Assembly (NCBI RefSeq): GCF_000238915.1
Contig: NZ_BAEG01000047.1
Span: forward strand, 1 to 64,000
Source of the DNA: Arthrobacter globiformis NBRC 12137
Lineage (GTDB): Bacteria; Actinomycetota; Actinomycetes; Actinomycetales; Micrococcaceae
Direction of reading: 5' to 3'
Length of the DNA: 64,000 nt
Below the pieces are notes generated by a model, which saw only the letters and a list, made by a program, of their open reading frames with translations, was not told the DNA's origin and searched no databases. Below are positions 11,423-20,482 of this stretch, piece after piece. Both the position numbers and the translations under genes were made by a program. The stretch's first letter is position 1. The number at the start of each line of letters is the position of its first letter.

Positions 11423-11917
11423 CTATTTGCCTTCTGCTATGAACTTGAACGATTCGTAGTGGTCCGGGGTGTAGTACTTGTCGCCGGCCTGTCCTGCCAC
11501 GATCCTGCGGGCTCCGCGGTCCGACTCGCCCGGGGTAGGAACCGTGTACTCCTTGTAGTACCCGCTGGCCTTGCGGGGCAGGATGCGTTCGAAGTTGCCG
11601 AACGTCACGCCGTCGCGGCTGTACGGGTAAGGGCCGCCCTTCCGGATCAGGGCAAGGGTCCGCCGGCCTTCGGCCGGCAGTTGGGACTCCCGGATAGCGG
11701 GCAGTCCGGACGCGTTCGGCACTCCGGTGGCCTTGCCGTCCGACGACGACGGCGCAGCGGCGGGTGCCGACGACGCATTGGCGGGTGCCGACGTCGTCGT
11801 TCCCTGCGGTCCCGCTGCGGGCGGCGTGCCGCCCGGTGGGATGAAAAGATTGAAGACCACAAGGGCAGCCACGGCAAGCCCCAGCAGCAGCGTTCCGACA
11901 GTCCAACGCCCGCGCAT
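11423..11917 (-). CDS. secreted guanyl-specific ribonuclease (RNase Sa/barnase-like)
   Basis: A 164-residue protein with an N-terminal membrane or signal segment (residues 6-26), an Ala/Ser/Pro-rich linker (27-70) and a microbial ribonuclease domain (80-164). Catalytic positions expected from RNase Sa are present: E123 in YYKEYTV, R138 in ARRIVAG and H153 in TPDHYESF. It should cleave RNA 3' of G outside the cell or at the cell surface. It is followed directly by the barstar gene. A TAGGCT -10 box overlaps the glgX stop, so it may have its own promoter. Confidence 0.88.
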   Translation of the reverse strand: MRGRWTVGTLLLGLAVAALVVFNLFIPPGGTPPAAGPQGTTTSAPANASSAPAAAPSSSDGKATGVPNASGLPAIRESQLPAEGRRTLALIRKGGPYPYSRDGVTFGNFERILPRKASGYYKEYTVPTPGESDRGARRIVAGQAGDKYYTPDHYESFKFIAEGK

Positions 11918-11931
11918 GCCTGATTCCCCGT

Positions 11932-11937
11932 AGCCTA
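11932..11937 (-). promoter_or_regulatory. -10 box before the ribonuclease gene, overlapping the glgX stop
   Basis: TAGGCT on the minus strand contains the TAG stop of glgX and lies 14 nt before the ribonuclease ATG. This gives a plausible separate promoter with a very short leader. Confidence 0.4.
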
Positions 11938-14064
11938 TGTGCGGTAGATGTTGATGGTGTGGGCCTGCACCTCGTCAGGCTCACCGGACGCCACGAGGGC
12001 GCCCTGGCGCCGGTCGTGCAGCTCGGACGTGGTGAGGCGCAGATCGAACAGCCTCTTGCCGGTGCCGTCGTCGTTGGTGACCTGCGGAAGGGTGACCTCA
12101 ATGTCCTCGGAGCCGCCGTTGACCACGATGAGCCCGGCCACGTGCCCGTCGTCGGAGCCGAGGAGCAGCTGAACCACCCGGTTCCCGTTGTCGTTCCACC
12201 GTTCCATGGACATGGGCTGCCCGGCCCGGTCGTACCAGTACAGGTAGGAGCGGGCGTCGCGGACCGGATAGTCGTGCGGCTGGGCGGCCAGGAACTCGTT
12301 GCGAAGCCGGATGACGCGCTTGGTGCTGCGGAGCATGGCGTGGGACTCCGGCGTGCTGGTCCAGTCGACCCAGGTGAGCGGGTTGTCCTGGCAGTACGCG
12401 TTGTTGTTGCCCTGCTGGGTGCGGCCCAGTTCGTCCCCCGCCGTGATCATGGGTACACCGAGGGAAATCATGAGCGAAGCCATGAGGTTGCGTTTGCTCT
12501 GGGCGCGGCGCGTCAGAATGCCCTCATCCTCGGTGCGCCCTTCGAAGCCGTGGTTGTAGCTGCGGTTGTCGCCGTGCCCGTCCCGGTTCTGTTCCCCGTT
12601 CGCCTCGTTGTGTTTGCGGTCGTAGGACACGAGGTCTGTCATCGTGAAGCCGTCGTGGGAGGTGATGTAGTTCAGCGAGGCCAGCCTGGAACGGCCCGAC
12701 GGTTCGAACAGGCTTGCCGACCCGGACAGGGCGTCGGCGAGCCGGGCTACGGATCCGCCCCGGCCGCCGTTGTCGAGAGCGGCGCGGTCGGCCAGCCAGA
12801 AGGAGCGGACGGCGTCGCGGTAGTGATCGTTCCAATCGACCCAGCCGACGGGGAACCGACCGGTCTGCCAGCCGCCGTAGCCCACGTCCCACGGTTCCGC
12901 GATCAGCTTGACGCGGGACAGCTCCGGATCGGCGGCGACCGCCGCGAGGAAGGGGTGGCGGGGATCGAACTCGTTGGCTGCGTTCCGGCAGAGCGTAACG
13001 GCAAGGTCGAAGCGGAAGCCGTCGATGTGGAACTCGTCCACCCAGTACCGCAGCGAGTCCAGCACCAGCTGGACGACGCGGGGCTCGCCGAAGTTGAGCG
13101 TGTTGCCGCAGCCCGTAGTGTCGATGTATTTTCCGTTGCCGTCGGTGCGGTAGTACTTCTGCTCGCCCAGCCCCCGAAAGCTTAGGGTGGTCCCGTCCGG
13201 CCCGCCTTCGGCCGTGTGGTTGTAGACGACGTCGAGGATGACCTCGATGCCGGCTGCATGCAGCAGCTTGACCATTCCCTTGAATTCGTCCTGGACGGCC
13301 TGCGGCCCGGCTTCCTGGGCGGCCTTGGTGGCGTACGCGGGGTGCGGGGCGAAGAACGCCGCCGTGTTGTAGCCCCAGTAGTTGGTGAGGCCGAGGTTCT
13401 GGAGGTGGGGCTCGTCCAGATGGAAATGCACCGGCAGCAACTGCAGGGCGGTGATGCCAAGGCCTGTGAGGTGTTCGATCATCGCGGGATGGGCCATGCC
13501 GGCGTACGTGCCGCGCAGCGCCTGCGGGATGTCCGGATGAAGCATGCTCTGTCCGCGGACGTGTGCCTCGTAGACGATGGTGTTGCGCCACGGGATATTC
13601 GGCTTCCCGTCCGAGCCCCAGTCGAAGTCGGAGGACATCCTGACGCTGGTCAGGAATCCGTCGCGTTCATCGACGGCCCGGCCGTAAGGGTCCAGCAACA
13701 GCGGTTGCCGGCTGCCGTCGTCGTCAAAATCAACCGTGGGAACCGCGAGCGGCAGTACCTCGTCGCCCGTGGCGGCGGCTTGGTCTTTGGGGGCTGCGAG
13801 GAAGCCGTACCGGGATCCCACGGGAAAACCGTCCACCACTCCTTGGTGGACGCCGTTCGCGAGTTTGGACAGGGTCTGGAGCCGCCAGCTTTGGCCGGGC
13901 GCCTGGTAGGCCACCTCAAGCGTCGCGACACCGGGCGCGTAGACGGCGACTCGTACGCGGCTGCCGGGTGCGCCCCCCGGACCTTGGCGCGCGTCGCTGA
14001 CCCCGAGGGGAAAGGCCTGGGAGTCGTCCACCGTCAAGGCTGTGTCTAAAAGGGGCATTACCAT
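11935..14064 (-). CDS. glgX: glycogen debranching enzyme
   Basis: A 709-residue GH13 isoamylase-type enzyme that hydrolyses alpha-1,6 branches left by the phosphorylase. It has an N-terminal CBM48-like domain, then catalytic motifs DVVYNHTAE, nucleophile region DGFRFDLAVTL near residue 352, acid region LIAEPWDVG near 386 and ITSHDGFT near 470. ATG at 14064 is chosen because TAAGCT lies 7 nt upstream (leaderless); ATG 14058 and TTG 14067 are alternatives. The ribonuclease and barstar genes follow 17 bp downstream in the same direction. Confidence 0.94.
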   Translation of the reverse strand: MVMPLLDTALTVDDSQAFPLGVSDARQGPGGAPGSRVRVAVYAPGVATLEVAYQAPGQSWRLQTLSKLANGVHQGVVDGFPVGSRYGFLAAPKDQAAATGDEVLPLAVPTVDFDDDGSRQPLLLDPYGRAVDERDGFLTSVRMSSDFDWGSDGKPNIPWRNTIVYEAHVRGQSMLHPDIPQALRGTYAGMAHPAMIEHLTGLGITALQLLPVHFHLDEPHLQNLGLTNYWGYNTAAFFAPHPAYATKAAQEAGPQAVQDEFKGMVKLLHAAGIEVILDVVYNHTAEGGPDGTTLSFRGLGEQKYYRTDGNGKYIDTTGCGNTLNFGEPRVVQLVLDSLRYWVDEFHIDGFRFDLAVTLCRNAANEFDPRHPFLAAVAADPELSRVKLIAEPWDVGYGGWQTGRFPVGWVDWNDHYRDAVRSFWLADRAALDNGGRGGSVARLADALSGSASLFEPSGRSRLASLNYITSHDGFTMTDLVSYDRKHNEANGEQNRDGHGDNRSYNHGFEGRTEDEGILTRRAQSKRNLMASLMISLGVPMITAGDELGRTQQGNNNAYCQDNPLTWVDWTSTPESHAMLRSTKRVIRLRNEFLAAQPHDYPVRDARSYLYWYDRAGQPMSMERWNDNGNRVVQLLLGSDDGHVAGLIVVNGGSEDIEVTLPQVTNDDGTGKRLFDLRLTTSELHDRRQGALVASGEPDEVQAHTINIYRT

Positions 14065-14071
14065 CAATTAA

Positions 14072-14077
14072 AGCTTA
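14072..14077 (-). promoter_or_regulatory. -10 box of leaderless glgX
   Basis: TAAGCT on the minus strand ends 7 nt before ATG 14064, with no clear Shine-Dalgarno between. Confidence 0.45.
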
Positions 14078-14176
14078 GCTGTCACAGCCAAATGGCTAAT
14101 CTCCTCCCGCATGTTACGCGGGCGGGCTGTGGCGGCACCGCTGAACGCTCTCACAACGCACCGACTGGAGGTTTTC

Positions 14177-14986
14177 GTGAAGATTGCATTGGCCCAGATC
14201 ATCACCGGAAGGGATGTGGCCGGGAACCTCACCGTGGTCGAAGAATACGCCCGCCGTGCCAAGGACGGCGGCGCCGAGATCGTCGTTTTCCCGGAGGCCA
14301 CCATGCGCGCATTCGGCAATTCGCTGCTGGACATCGCCGAGCCCCTGGACGGCCCGTGGGCCGGCCGTGTCCGCTCGATTGCCGGCGAGTTGGGGATTGT
14401 AATTATTGCCGGAATGTTCACCCCGGGTTCATCGAGCTCCGACGGGCAGGCGAAAGTCCGCAACACGCTGCTGGTGGCAGGGCCGGGCGTGGACGCCAGC
14501 TATGACAAGGTGCACCTGTTCGACGCCTTCGGATTCCTGGAGTCCGACACCGTGGATGCCGGGACCGGCCCCGTAACGTTTGACGTCGGCGGCCTCACCT
14601 TTGGCTTGGCCACCTGCTACGACATCCGTTTCCCGGCCCTGTTCACGGCCAACGCCGATCGCGGAGCGGTCGCCAACATCGTTTGCGCCTCCTGGGGTTC
14701 CGGCCCCGGCAAGGTGGACCAGTGGAAACTCCTGGCCCGTGCCCGTGCCGTGGACACCACCACCTACGTCCTCGCCTGCGGCCAGGGCGATCCTGCCACC
14801 CAGGGCACCGAACCCCGCGGCGCAGCGCCCACGGGCGTCGGACACAGCGCGGTCATCTCGCCCTTCGGTGAGGTGCTCCAGGAGCTCGACGGCGCCCCCG
14901 GCCTTCTGTTCGCCGATCTGGACCCCGACCGGGTCAAGGAAGCCCGCACCAAGCTCCCAGTCCTGGCCAACCGCCGGGAATTCTAG
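14177..14986 (+). CDS. carbon-nitrogen hydrolase (nitrilase/omega-amidase family)
   Basis: A 269-residue cytosolic amidohydrolase. The nitrilase-family catalytic triad is visible: E40 in FPEATM, K111 in YDKVHLFD and C146 in ATCYDIRF. This subgroup often acts on amides such as alpha-ketoglutaramate or on deaminated glutathione; the substrate cannot be told from sequence. GTG at 14177 is the start because GGAGG lies 5 nt upstream (14167-14171); an upstream in-frame extension to 14111 has no such site. Its 3' end is followed by the 32-nt repeat array. Confidence 0.9.
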   Translation: MKIALAQIITGRDVAGNLTVVEEYARRAKDGGAEIVVFPEATMRAFGNSLLDIAEPLDGPWAGRVRSIAGELGIVIIAGMFTPGSSSSDGQAKVRNTLLVAGPGVDASYDKVHLFDAFGFLESDTVDAGTGPVTFDVGGLTFGLATCYDIRFPALFTANADRGAVANIVCASWGSGPGKVDQWKLLARARAVDTTTYVLACGQGDPATQGTEPRGAAPTGVGHSAVISPFGEVLQELDGAPGLLFADLDPDRVKEARTKLPVLANRREF

Positions 14987-14997
14987 GAGCGGCAAAA

Positions 14998-15151
14998 CGC
15001 TTCCTCACCTCTTGTCGCTTAAAACCGAACGCTTCCTCAGGTCCTGCTCTTAAAACGCAAACGCTTCCGCACCTGGGTGCGGAAGCGTTGGCCGTTTCGC
15101 TGCGAAAGGTGAGGAAGCGTCCCCGGTTTACCTGCGAAAGGTGAGGAAGCG
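14998..15151. repeat. 32-nt-period intergenic repeat array, two opposed halves
   Basis: Six copies of a 10-nt core occur at exact 32-nt steps. CGCTTCC(T/G)CA is at 14998, 15030 and 15062 on the plus strand; its complement TG(A/C)GGAAGCG is at 15078, 15110 and 15142. The sequence between cores is partly conserved (AAGCGACAGGA-like in the left half, GCGAAAGG in the right half). The array fills the convergent gap between the amidohydrolase and rlmB. The same core and period recur at 52023-52096. Confidence 0.85.
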
Positions 15152-15169
15152 GCCCTCGACAGGGTGGGC

Positions 15170-16171
15170 TTATTTGGCGGAGCGCTGGCGCGAGACCTCG
15201 TAGAGCGAGATGCCGACGGCCATGGAAGCGTTCAGGGATTCCATGGCGGAGTCGATCGGGATGGAGACGATCTGGTCGCAGTTCTCCCGGACGAGGCGGC
15301 TGAGGCCCTTGCCTTCAGAACCGACCACGATGCAGACGGGTTCGGTGGCGACGGTCAGGTCCGGCAGCGAGACGTCGCCGTCGCCGTCGAGCCCCAGCAC
15401 GAAGACGCCCATGTCCTTGAACTGCTTGATGGCGTTGTTCAGGTTGGAGGCACGGGCCACCGGAACACGCACGGCCGCGCCGGCGCTGGTCTTCCACGCC
15501 GCCGCCGTGACGCCGACGGAGCGGCGTTCGGGGACGATGACGCCGTGGCCGCTGAATGCCGAGACCGAGCGGATGATCGCGCCAAGGTTGCGGGGGTCGG
15601 TGATGCCGTCGAGGGCAACGAAGAGCGGCGCATTCGCGATGTGCCCCTTCTTCCAGCCTTCAACCGTCTGTTCGGCCAGCTCGTAGGCGTCCTGGTACTC
15701 GTACGGGGGAATCTGGAGCACGAGCCCCTGGTGCACGGCGTCGTCGGTCATCCGGTCCAGCTCGGGCTTGCCGGTTTCCAGCAGCGGGATGCCGCGTTCA
15801 GCGGCGATCTTCAGGGATTCCTTGACGCGGTCGTCCATCTCGATGCGGATGGCAACGTGCAGTGCCTTGGCCGGAATGCCGGCCCGGAGTGCTTCGACGA
15901 CGGAGTTGCGGCCGGTGACCACTTCTTCGGTGGCACGCCCCTTCGGACCAGACCGGGCACCGGCACTGCGGGTGGCGCCGGCACCGCCGGGCCGCTTGGC
16001 GGCCGAGCGCTCAGCGAGCTGCTTGTTCTTGTGCGCCTTGTGGTAGGGGCGGTCCTCGGCTTTGGGGGTTGGCCCCTTGCCTTCGAGAGCCTTGCGGCCG
16101 TGGCCACCGGTTCCGGTGGTGGGCCCCTTCTTGAGCTTGCGGACTGCGCCCGGGCGACCTTTGTTGGCCAT
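15170..16171 (-). CDS. rlmB: 23S rRNA (guanosine-2'-O-)-methyltransferase RlmB
   Basis: A 333-residue SPOUT (TrmH) family methyltransferase. A basic, Gly/Lys-rich N-terminal tail of about 80 residues precedes the substrate-binding domain (GRNSVVEALRAG). The SPOUT knot motifs are near the C-terminus: NLGAIIRSV, VGSEGKGLS and IPIDSAMESLNASMA. It is expected to 2'-O-methylate G2251 of 23S rRNA. ATG at 16171 has AAGGGTGG upstream; GTG at 16180 is an alternative. It lies downstream of cysS in the same direction, a common actinobacterial pairing. Confidence 0.93.
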   Translation of the reverse strand: MANKGRPGAVRKLKKGPTTGTGGHGRKALEGKGPTPKAEDRPYHKAHKNKQLAERSAAKRPGGAGATRSAGARSGPKGRATEEVVTGRNSVVEALRAGIPAKALHVAIRIEMDDRVKESLKIAAERGIPLLETGKPELDRMTDDAVHQGLVLQIPPYEYQDAYELAEQTVEGWKKGHIANAPLFVALDGITDPRNLGAIIRSVSAFSGHGVIVPERRSVGVTAAAWKTSAGAAVRVPVARASNLNNAIKQFKDMGVFVLGLDGDGDVSLPDLTVATEPVCIVVGSEGKGLSRLVRENCDQIVSIPIDSAMESLNASMAVGISLYEVSRQRSAK

Positions 16172-16263
16172 GAATTCCACCCTTGGTTGTATTGAGTAAG
16201 TCTGGACTCCAGTCTACTGACTGGCCTCAAATCGTTGACCGGGCGGGCGCTGAGCCGCCGGGG

Positions 16264-17718
16264 CTAGCTGCGCTGCAGGCTCCACGTGGCGCCGTCGGCG
16301 TTGTCTTCGACCAGGACGCCGGCCGCAGCGAGGGTGTCCCGGATAGCGTCGGAGGCAGCCCAGTCTTTCCTCGAGCGGGCTTCGGCGCGGGCGGCGAGCT
16401 GCGCTTCAATCAACGTGCCGAGGGCACTGGTGGCCTGGTCGTCGACGGCGGGCTGCGCGGCGGCGCTGATGCCCAGGACCCTGAGCATGTCGGTCACGCT
16501 GTCCAGCGCCTGCCGCGTAGCCGTGAGGTCACCATCGGTCAGTGCCGAGTTTCCGGCCCGGACCGTGTCGTGCAGCACCGCGAGGGCCTGCGGCACGTTG
16601 AGGTCGTCATCCATCGCAGCGGCAAACGCCTCCGGAACCGTGCCGTGGCTGCCAAACAGCAGGGCACCGTCGGAGGACAGCGCCCGGACGGCGCGGGCCA
16701 CGAAGCCGTCGATGCGCTCGACGGCGGCAGCGGCCTCCTGCAGCGACGTCGGCTGGTAGTCCAGCACCGAGCGGTACTGTGCCTGGCCCAGGTAGTAGCG
16801 GACGACCCGCGGCGGCGCGAGCTCCAGCATCTCCGCCGGGCTGACCGTGTTGCCGACGGACTTCGACATTTTCTCGCCCTGGTACGTCACCATGCCGTTG
16901 TGCATCCAGAAGTTCGCGAAGCCGTGGCCCGCAGCCTGGGATTGCGCCATCTCGTTTTCGTGGTGCGGGAAGCGCAGATCGAGGCCGCCGCCGTGGATGT
17001 CGAATTCGGTGCCGAGGTATTTGGTGACCATCGCCGAGCATTCGAGGTGCCAGCCCGGGCGGCCGGCGCCCCACGGCGAAACCCAGCTCGCCGTCGTCGG
17101 CTCCCCCTCTTTGTGTCCCTTCCAGAGGGCAAAGTCGCGAGGGTCCTTCTTGCCGCGCGGATCGGCGTCGGCGGCTCCCTGCATGTCATCGATCTTCTGG
17201 CGCGTCAGTGCGCCGTATTTGTTCCAGGAGCGCACGTCGAAGTAGACGTCCCCCGAAGCATCGAGGGCAGGGTACGCGTGGCCGCGGTCGATCAGCAGCT
17301 GGATGAGGGCGTGCATCTCCGGGATGTGGCCCGTTGCCCGCGGCTCGTAGGTGGGCCGGGACACGCCGAGGGTGTCGTAGGCCTTGAGGAACTCCTGCTC
17401 ATAGCGATAGGCCAGCGCCCACCATTCCTCCTCTGGCACGGAGCCGGGCTCCTGCTCGAAATCGGGGTGGAAGGAGGCCTCGGACTTGGCGAGGATCTTG
17501 TCGTCGATGTCGGTGACGTTGCGGACCACCGTGACACGGAAGCCGCGGTACTCAAGCCAGCGGGTGAGCTGGTCGAAGGCGATGGCGGAGCGGATATGCC
17601 CCACGTGCGGCATGCCCTGCACCGTCGCACCGCAGTAGTACAGGCTTACCTTGCCCGGTACCAGGGGAACGAAGTCACGGACTTCGGCGGATGCAGTGTC
17701 GTAAAAGCGCAGAGTCAC
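16264..17718 (-). CDS. cysS: cysteine--tRNA ligase
   Basis: A 484-residue class I aminoacyl-tRNA synthetase that charges tRNA-Cys. The HIGH motif reads HVGH (residues 38-41), the first zinc ligand is C29 in YYCGATVQ, the second zinc-site region WHLECSAM is near 225, and KMSKS lies near 283. The C-terminal anticodon domain is complete. The start is GTG at 17718, with TAATCT exactly 6 nt upstream and no Shine-Dalgarno, pointing to a leaderless mRNA. rlmB follows. Confidence 0.96.
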   Translation of the reverse strand: MTLRFYDTASAEVRDFVPLVPGKVSLYYCGATVQGMPHVGHIRSAIAFDQLTRWLEYRGFRVTVVRNVTDIDDKILAKSEASFHPDFEQEPGSVPEEEWWALAYRYEQEFLKAYDTLGVSRPTYEPRATGHIPEMHALIQLLIDRGHAYPALDASGDVYFDVRSWNKYGALTRQKIDDMQGAADADPRGKKDPRDFALWKGHKEGEPTTASWVSPWGAGRPGWHLECSAMVTKYLGTEFDIHGGGLDLRFPHHENEMAQSQAAGHGFANFWMHNGMVTYQGEKMSKSVGNTVSPAEMLELAPPRVVRYYLGQAQYRSVLDYQPTSLQEAAAAVERIDGFVARAVRALSSDGALLFGSHGTVPEAFAAAMDDDLNVPQALAVLHDTVRAGNSALTDGDLTATRQALDSVTDMLRVLGISAAAQPAVDDQATSALGTLIEAQLAARAEARSRKDWAASDAIRDTLAAAGVLVEDNADGATWSLQRS

Positions 17719-17724
17719 CGCTCC

Positions 17725-17730
17725 AGATTA
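17725..17730 (-). promoter_or_regulatory. -10 box of leaderless cysS
   Basis: TAATCT on the minus strand is spaced 6 nt from GTG 17718. Confidence 0.5.
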
Positions 17731-17750
17731 GCCGATGCCAATGTCCCCGC

Positions 17751-18077
17751 TTACTTGCAGACCTCGCCGATCCTGTTGTTCTGCCTGGCGAGTTCCGCCG
17801 TCTGCTCCGCACTCTTGTTGCCCAGCGACGTGCCAGCCACCTGCTTCATGATGTCGGCCATCTTCTGGATGGGGTCGGCCACGTCCTGGGCCACCTTGTC
17901 GGCGACCTCCTGGTAGTGCTTGGCGATCTGGTCGGCCTGCTGCTGCTGGTTGCCCGTGGGCTTGAACGTGTCGCCCTGCAGGAACTTGCAGCTCTCCTCG
18001 ACGCTCATGCGGGGGCTGCCGGCACAGCCGGCCAGAAGCACCCCAGCGATCACGACGGCGGGAAGCAACTTTTTCAC
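17751..18077 (-). CDS. small lipoprotein of unknown function
   Basis: A 108-residue exported protein. It starts with a signal peptide (MKKLLPAVVIAGVLLAGC) whose lipobox LAGC puts the acylated Cys at residue 18. The mature part is polar and helical, with Gln-rich stretches and two further Cys residues (one in EESCKF, one at the C-terminus, EVCK) that could form a disulfide. I do not recognise a functional domain. AGGAG lies upstream of the GTG start. Confidence 0.75.
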   Translation of the reverse strand: MKKLLPAVVIAGVLLAGCAGSPRMSVEESCKFLQGDTFKPTGNQQQQADQIAKHYQEVADKVAQDVADPIQKMADIMKQVAGTSLGNKSAEQTAELARQNNRIGEVCK

Positions 18078-18177
18078 GGCGGGTCTCCTGGGATTGCGGT
18101 ACTTGGGCTTATTCCAGCCTAGGCGATTTGGCCGTGGGGGCGGGCAGCCGCCCGGCGGGCCGGTTCCGTCGGGGCAG

Positions 18178-18705
18178 CTACGCCGCCGGGTAGACCAGGG
18201 CCGTAGCCACAGCGGAAATGCCTTCGCCGCGGCCGGTAAAGCCCAGGCCGTCGCTGGTGGTGGCGGTGACGCTGACCGGAGCGCCTGCGGCCTCGGTGAG
18301 GACGCGCTGGGACTCCTCCCTGCGGGGGCCGAACTTCGGACGGTTGCCCACGAACTGCACAGCGACGTTGCCTATTTCGAAGCCTGCCGCCCGGACGATC
18401 CGGGCAGCTTCGGCCAGGAGCGTGACTCCGGAAGCGCCGGCGAATTCGGGACGGTCCGTGCCGAAGTGGGTGCCCAGGTCGCCGATCCCGCAGGCGGAGA
18501 ACAATGCATCGGCTGCGGCATGTGCCACGGGATCGCCGTCGGAATGGCCGGCGAGGCCCCGCTCCCCCTCCCAGAAAAGCCCGCCCAGCCAGAGCGGCTG
18601 CGGATCGCTGTCCGGGGCAAAGGCGTGTACGTCGATGCCGATGCCTGTCCGTGGCAGGAGCATTGGGGTCCGCGAAGCGTTGTCTGTCATGGCGTCTTTC
18701 GTCAT
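18178..18705 (-). CDS. ispF: 2-C-methyl-D-erythritol 2,4-cyclodiphosphate synthase
   Basis: A 175-residue enzyme of the MEP isoprenoid pathway that cyclises CDP-ME 2-phosphate. Metal and substrate motifs are present: GIGIDVHAF (Asp and His ligands), [13 protein letters not shown], and [17 protein letters not shown] at the C-terminus. It starts 8 nt after the ispD stop, forming an ispD-ispF pair. A second in-frame ATG lies five codons in. Confidence 0.95.
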   Translation of the reverse strand: MTKDAMTDNASRTPMLLPRTGIGIDVHAFAPDSDPQPLWLGGLFWEGERGLAGHSDGDPVAHAAADALFSACGIGDLGTHFGTDRPEFAGASGVTLLAEAARIVRAAGFEIGNVAVQFVGNRPKFGPRREESQRVLTEAAGAPVSVTATTSDGLGFTGRGEGISAVATALVYPAA

Positions 18706-18713
18706 GTGGTTGA

Positions 18714-19496
18714 TCAGCCCTCCACCCAGCGGGCGCCCAGGGGTCCCTCCAGCAGGCCTTCGGCGATGATGAGGTCCAGCGGCGTGGTGATTTTCAGTGA
18801 CTGGCTGGCCCCGCGGACGGCATGCACCGGCACCCCGAGAAGCTCCACCAGCATGGCGTCGTCGGTAACCGCGGCAGCCTGGCGCTCATCGAAGCCCGAG
18901 GCTGCCTCGTGCGCCTGCCGCAGAACGGAGAGCTTGAACCCCTGTGGGGTCTGGACCGCCCGGAGCTCCTCCCGCGGGGCGGTTCCCGTGACGAGTTCAG
19001 GGGCGATGTCCGCAGCGGGCCCTTCGGTGGCGGCGACGGTTTTGACCGTGTCCACCACAGGGATGACCGGAATCACTGCGTCGGCACCGGCTGCCAGCGC
19101 CTGGACCACCCGGTGGAAGACCGGCTCCGGCGTCAGGGCACGGGCGGCGTCATGCACCAGGACCGCTTCGGTGCCGTCCTCCACGGCGGCCAGGGCGGAA
19201 CGGACCGAATCCGCCCTGGAGGCCCCGCCGTCGACCATGGTCAGGAGCGGGCCGCCGTCCACCAGCTCCAACCGGAAGTCCTCACAAAGCCGCCGAAGCT
19301 CCTGTTCCCCTGCCGGGAGCGCAATGCACACCTGGCTGGCAATGCCTGCCGCGACGATCCCGCGCAGGGCATGCATGAGGATCGGTTCACCCCCCAGCGG
19401 CACGGCGGCCTTCGGCATGCCATACCCCAGCCTCTGCCCGGAACCGGCGGCGACGAGGATCACGGCGGTCACAGGGCGCTTGGGTGCAGTGTTCAT
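18714..19496 (-). CDS. ispD: 2-C-methyl-D-erythritol 4-phosphate cytidylyltransferase
   Basis: A 260-residue MEP-pathway enzyme that makes CDP-ME. The nucleotide-binding motif [15 protein letters not shown] is at the N-terminus, with the conserved VHDAAR and TPQGF motifs further on. ATG at 19496 is chosen because TAGGCT lies 7 nt upstream; an in-frame extension upstream has no initiation signal. It lies downstream of carD, as in many actinobacteria. Confidence 0.94.
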   Translation of the reverse strand: MNTAPKRPVTAVILVAAGSGQRLGYGMPKAAVPLGGEPILMHALRGIVAAGIASQVCIALPAGEQELRRLCEDFRLELVDGGPLLTMVDGGASRADSVRSALAAVEDGTEAVLVHDAARALTPEPVFHRVVQALAAGADAVIPVIPVVDTVKTVAATEGPAADIAPELVTGTAPREELRAVQTPQGFKLSVLRQAHEAASGFDERQAAAVTDDAMLVELLGVPVHAVRGASQSLKITTPLDLIIAEGLLEGPLGARWVEG

Positions 19497-19503
19497 GCGC
19501 TCT

Positions 19504-19509
19504 AGCCTA
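19504..19509 (-). promoter_or_regulatory. -10 box of leaderless ispD
   Basis: TAGGCT on the minus strand lies 7 nt before ATG 19496, with no Shine-Dalgarno. Confidence 0.45.
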
Positions 19510-19635
19510 CGTCCCTGCCGCGCTCCCCCTCCATCTCCCAACTCAGTAGCAGCTGCGGGCGTTCCCAGCGCTGAGACCGCCGCGAGCTGCTACCTGGATG
19601 GGGGGTTTTGGGCAGGCCGATTTTGGGCAAAAAGA

Positions 19636-19664
19636 AACCCCGGCGGCACGGTGCCACCGGGGTT
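19636..19664 (-). terminator. rho-independent terminator after carD
   Basis: A CCCCGG...CCGGGG hairpin is followed on the minus strand by TTTCTTTTT, 10 bp past the carD stop. Confidence 0.85.
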
Positions 19665-19673
19665 CAATTCTTG

Positions 19674-20156
19674 TTAGGAAGCCAAGACCTCGTCGAGAAC
19701 GCTTGCAGCCTTCTCTTCGTCGGTCTTTTCAGCCAGAGCCAATTCTGAAATCAGAATCTGCCGGGCCTTGGCCAGCATACGCTTCTCGCCTGCGGAAAGG
19801 CCCCGGTCGTGATCCCGGCGCCACAGGTCGCGAACGACCTCTGCTACCTTGATGACGTCACCGGAAGCAAGCTTCTCCAGATTTGCCTTGTAACGACGCG
19901 ACCAGTTGGTGGGCTCCTCAGTGAACTCGGCGCGAAGCACGTCAAACACGTGCTCCAAACCGTCTTTGCCCACTACGTCGCGAACCCCAACAAGGTCAAC
20001 GTTCTCTGCTGGAACTTCAATGGTCAGATCACCCTGAGCCACCTTGAGCTTGAGATACATCTTCTCTTCGCCCTTGACAGTGCGCATCTTGATCTCTTCA
20101 ATTTTTGCTGCACCGTGGTGAGGGTAAACTACTGTCTCGCCGACCTCAAAAACCAT
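19674..20156 (-). CDS. carD: CarD family RNA polymerase-binding regulator
   Basis: A 160-residue essential actinobacterial transcription factor that binds the RNAP beta subunit and stabilises open promoter complexes, notably at rRNA promoters. The N-terminal RNAP-interaction domain begins [17 protein letters not shown]; the C-terminal helical DNA-binding domain contains [17 protein letters not shown] and [12 protein letters not shown]. Length matches the family. It carries its own terminator and precedes ispD-ispF. Confidence 0.96.
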   Translation of the reverse strand: MVFEVGETVVYPHHGAAKIEEIKMRTVKGEEKMYLKLKVAQGDLTIEVPAENVDLVGVRDVVGKDGLEHVFDVLRAEFTEEPTNWSRRYKANLEKLASGDVIKVAEVVRDLWRRDHDRGLSAGEKRMLAKARQILISELALAEKTDEEKAASVLDEVLAS

Positions 20157-20416
20157 GTGGACTTTCCCCTTTCCCGCAGATCAGTTTATCACGATTAAGG
20201 CATATGACTGGCATGGAAACGGCCCGGGAACCCCGTAAATCCGCGGAAAATAGCCGAAATCGGCCGCTCAGACCCCTTGACGAACGCGAACAATAGTGCA
20301 TCGCATGCAGGCCCACAAGCGTTACGCGCGGGTAGTTGTGGGTCTCCGCTAGCGGCCCGGGGACCCCCATAATCGGCGACGGAGGGGCCAGTCATGTGGA
20401 GGGGCCGAATCCTTGT

Positions 20417-20444
20417 TTGACCCTCTTTGCCGATAGGCTATGCC
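20417..20444 (+). promoter_or_regulatory. candidate promoter of the lipoprotein gene at 20483
   Basis: TTGACC (20417-20422) and TATGCC (20439-20444) have a 16-nt spacer and lie about 40 bp before the GTG start. An overlapping TAGGCT at 20434-20439 is an alternative -10. Confidence 0.35.
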
Positions 20445-20482
20445 TGAAAACTGTTTCAAAGACTTTTCGAGGAGTGCGTGAC

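Noticed and set aside
14998..15151. CRISPR array
   Set aside because: The 32-nt step is shorter than usual repeat-plus-spacer units, the cores switch orientation in mid-array, intervals are partly conserved rather than unique, and no cas genes are present.
16183..17916. A 577-residue plus-strand frame opposite cysS
   Set aside because: Antisense shadow; cysS has all synthetase motifs.
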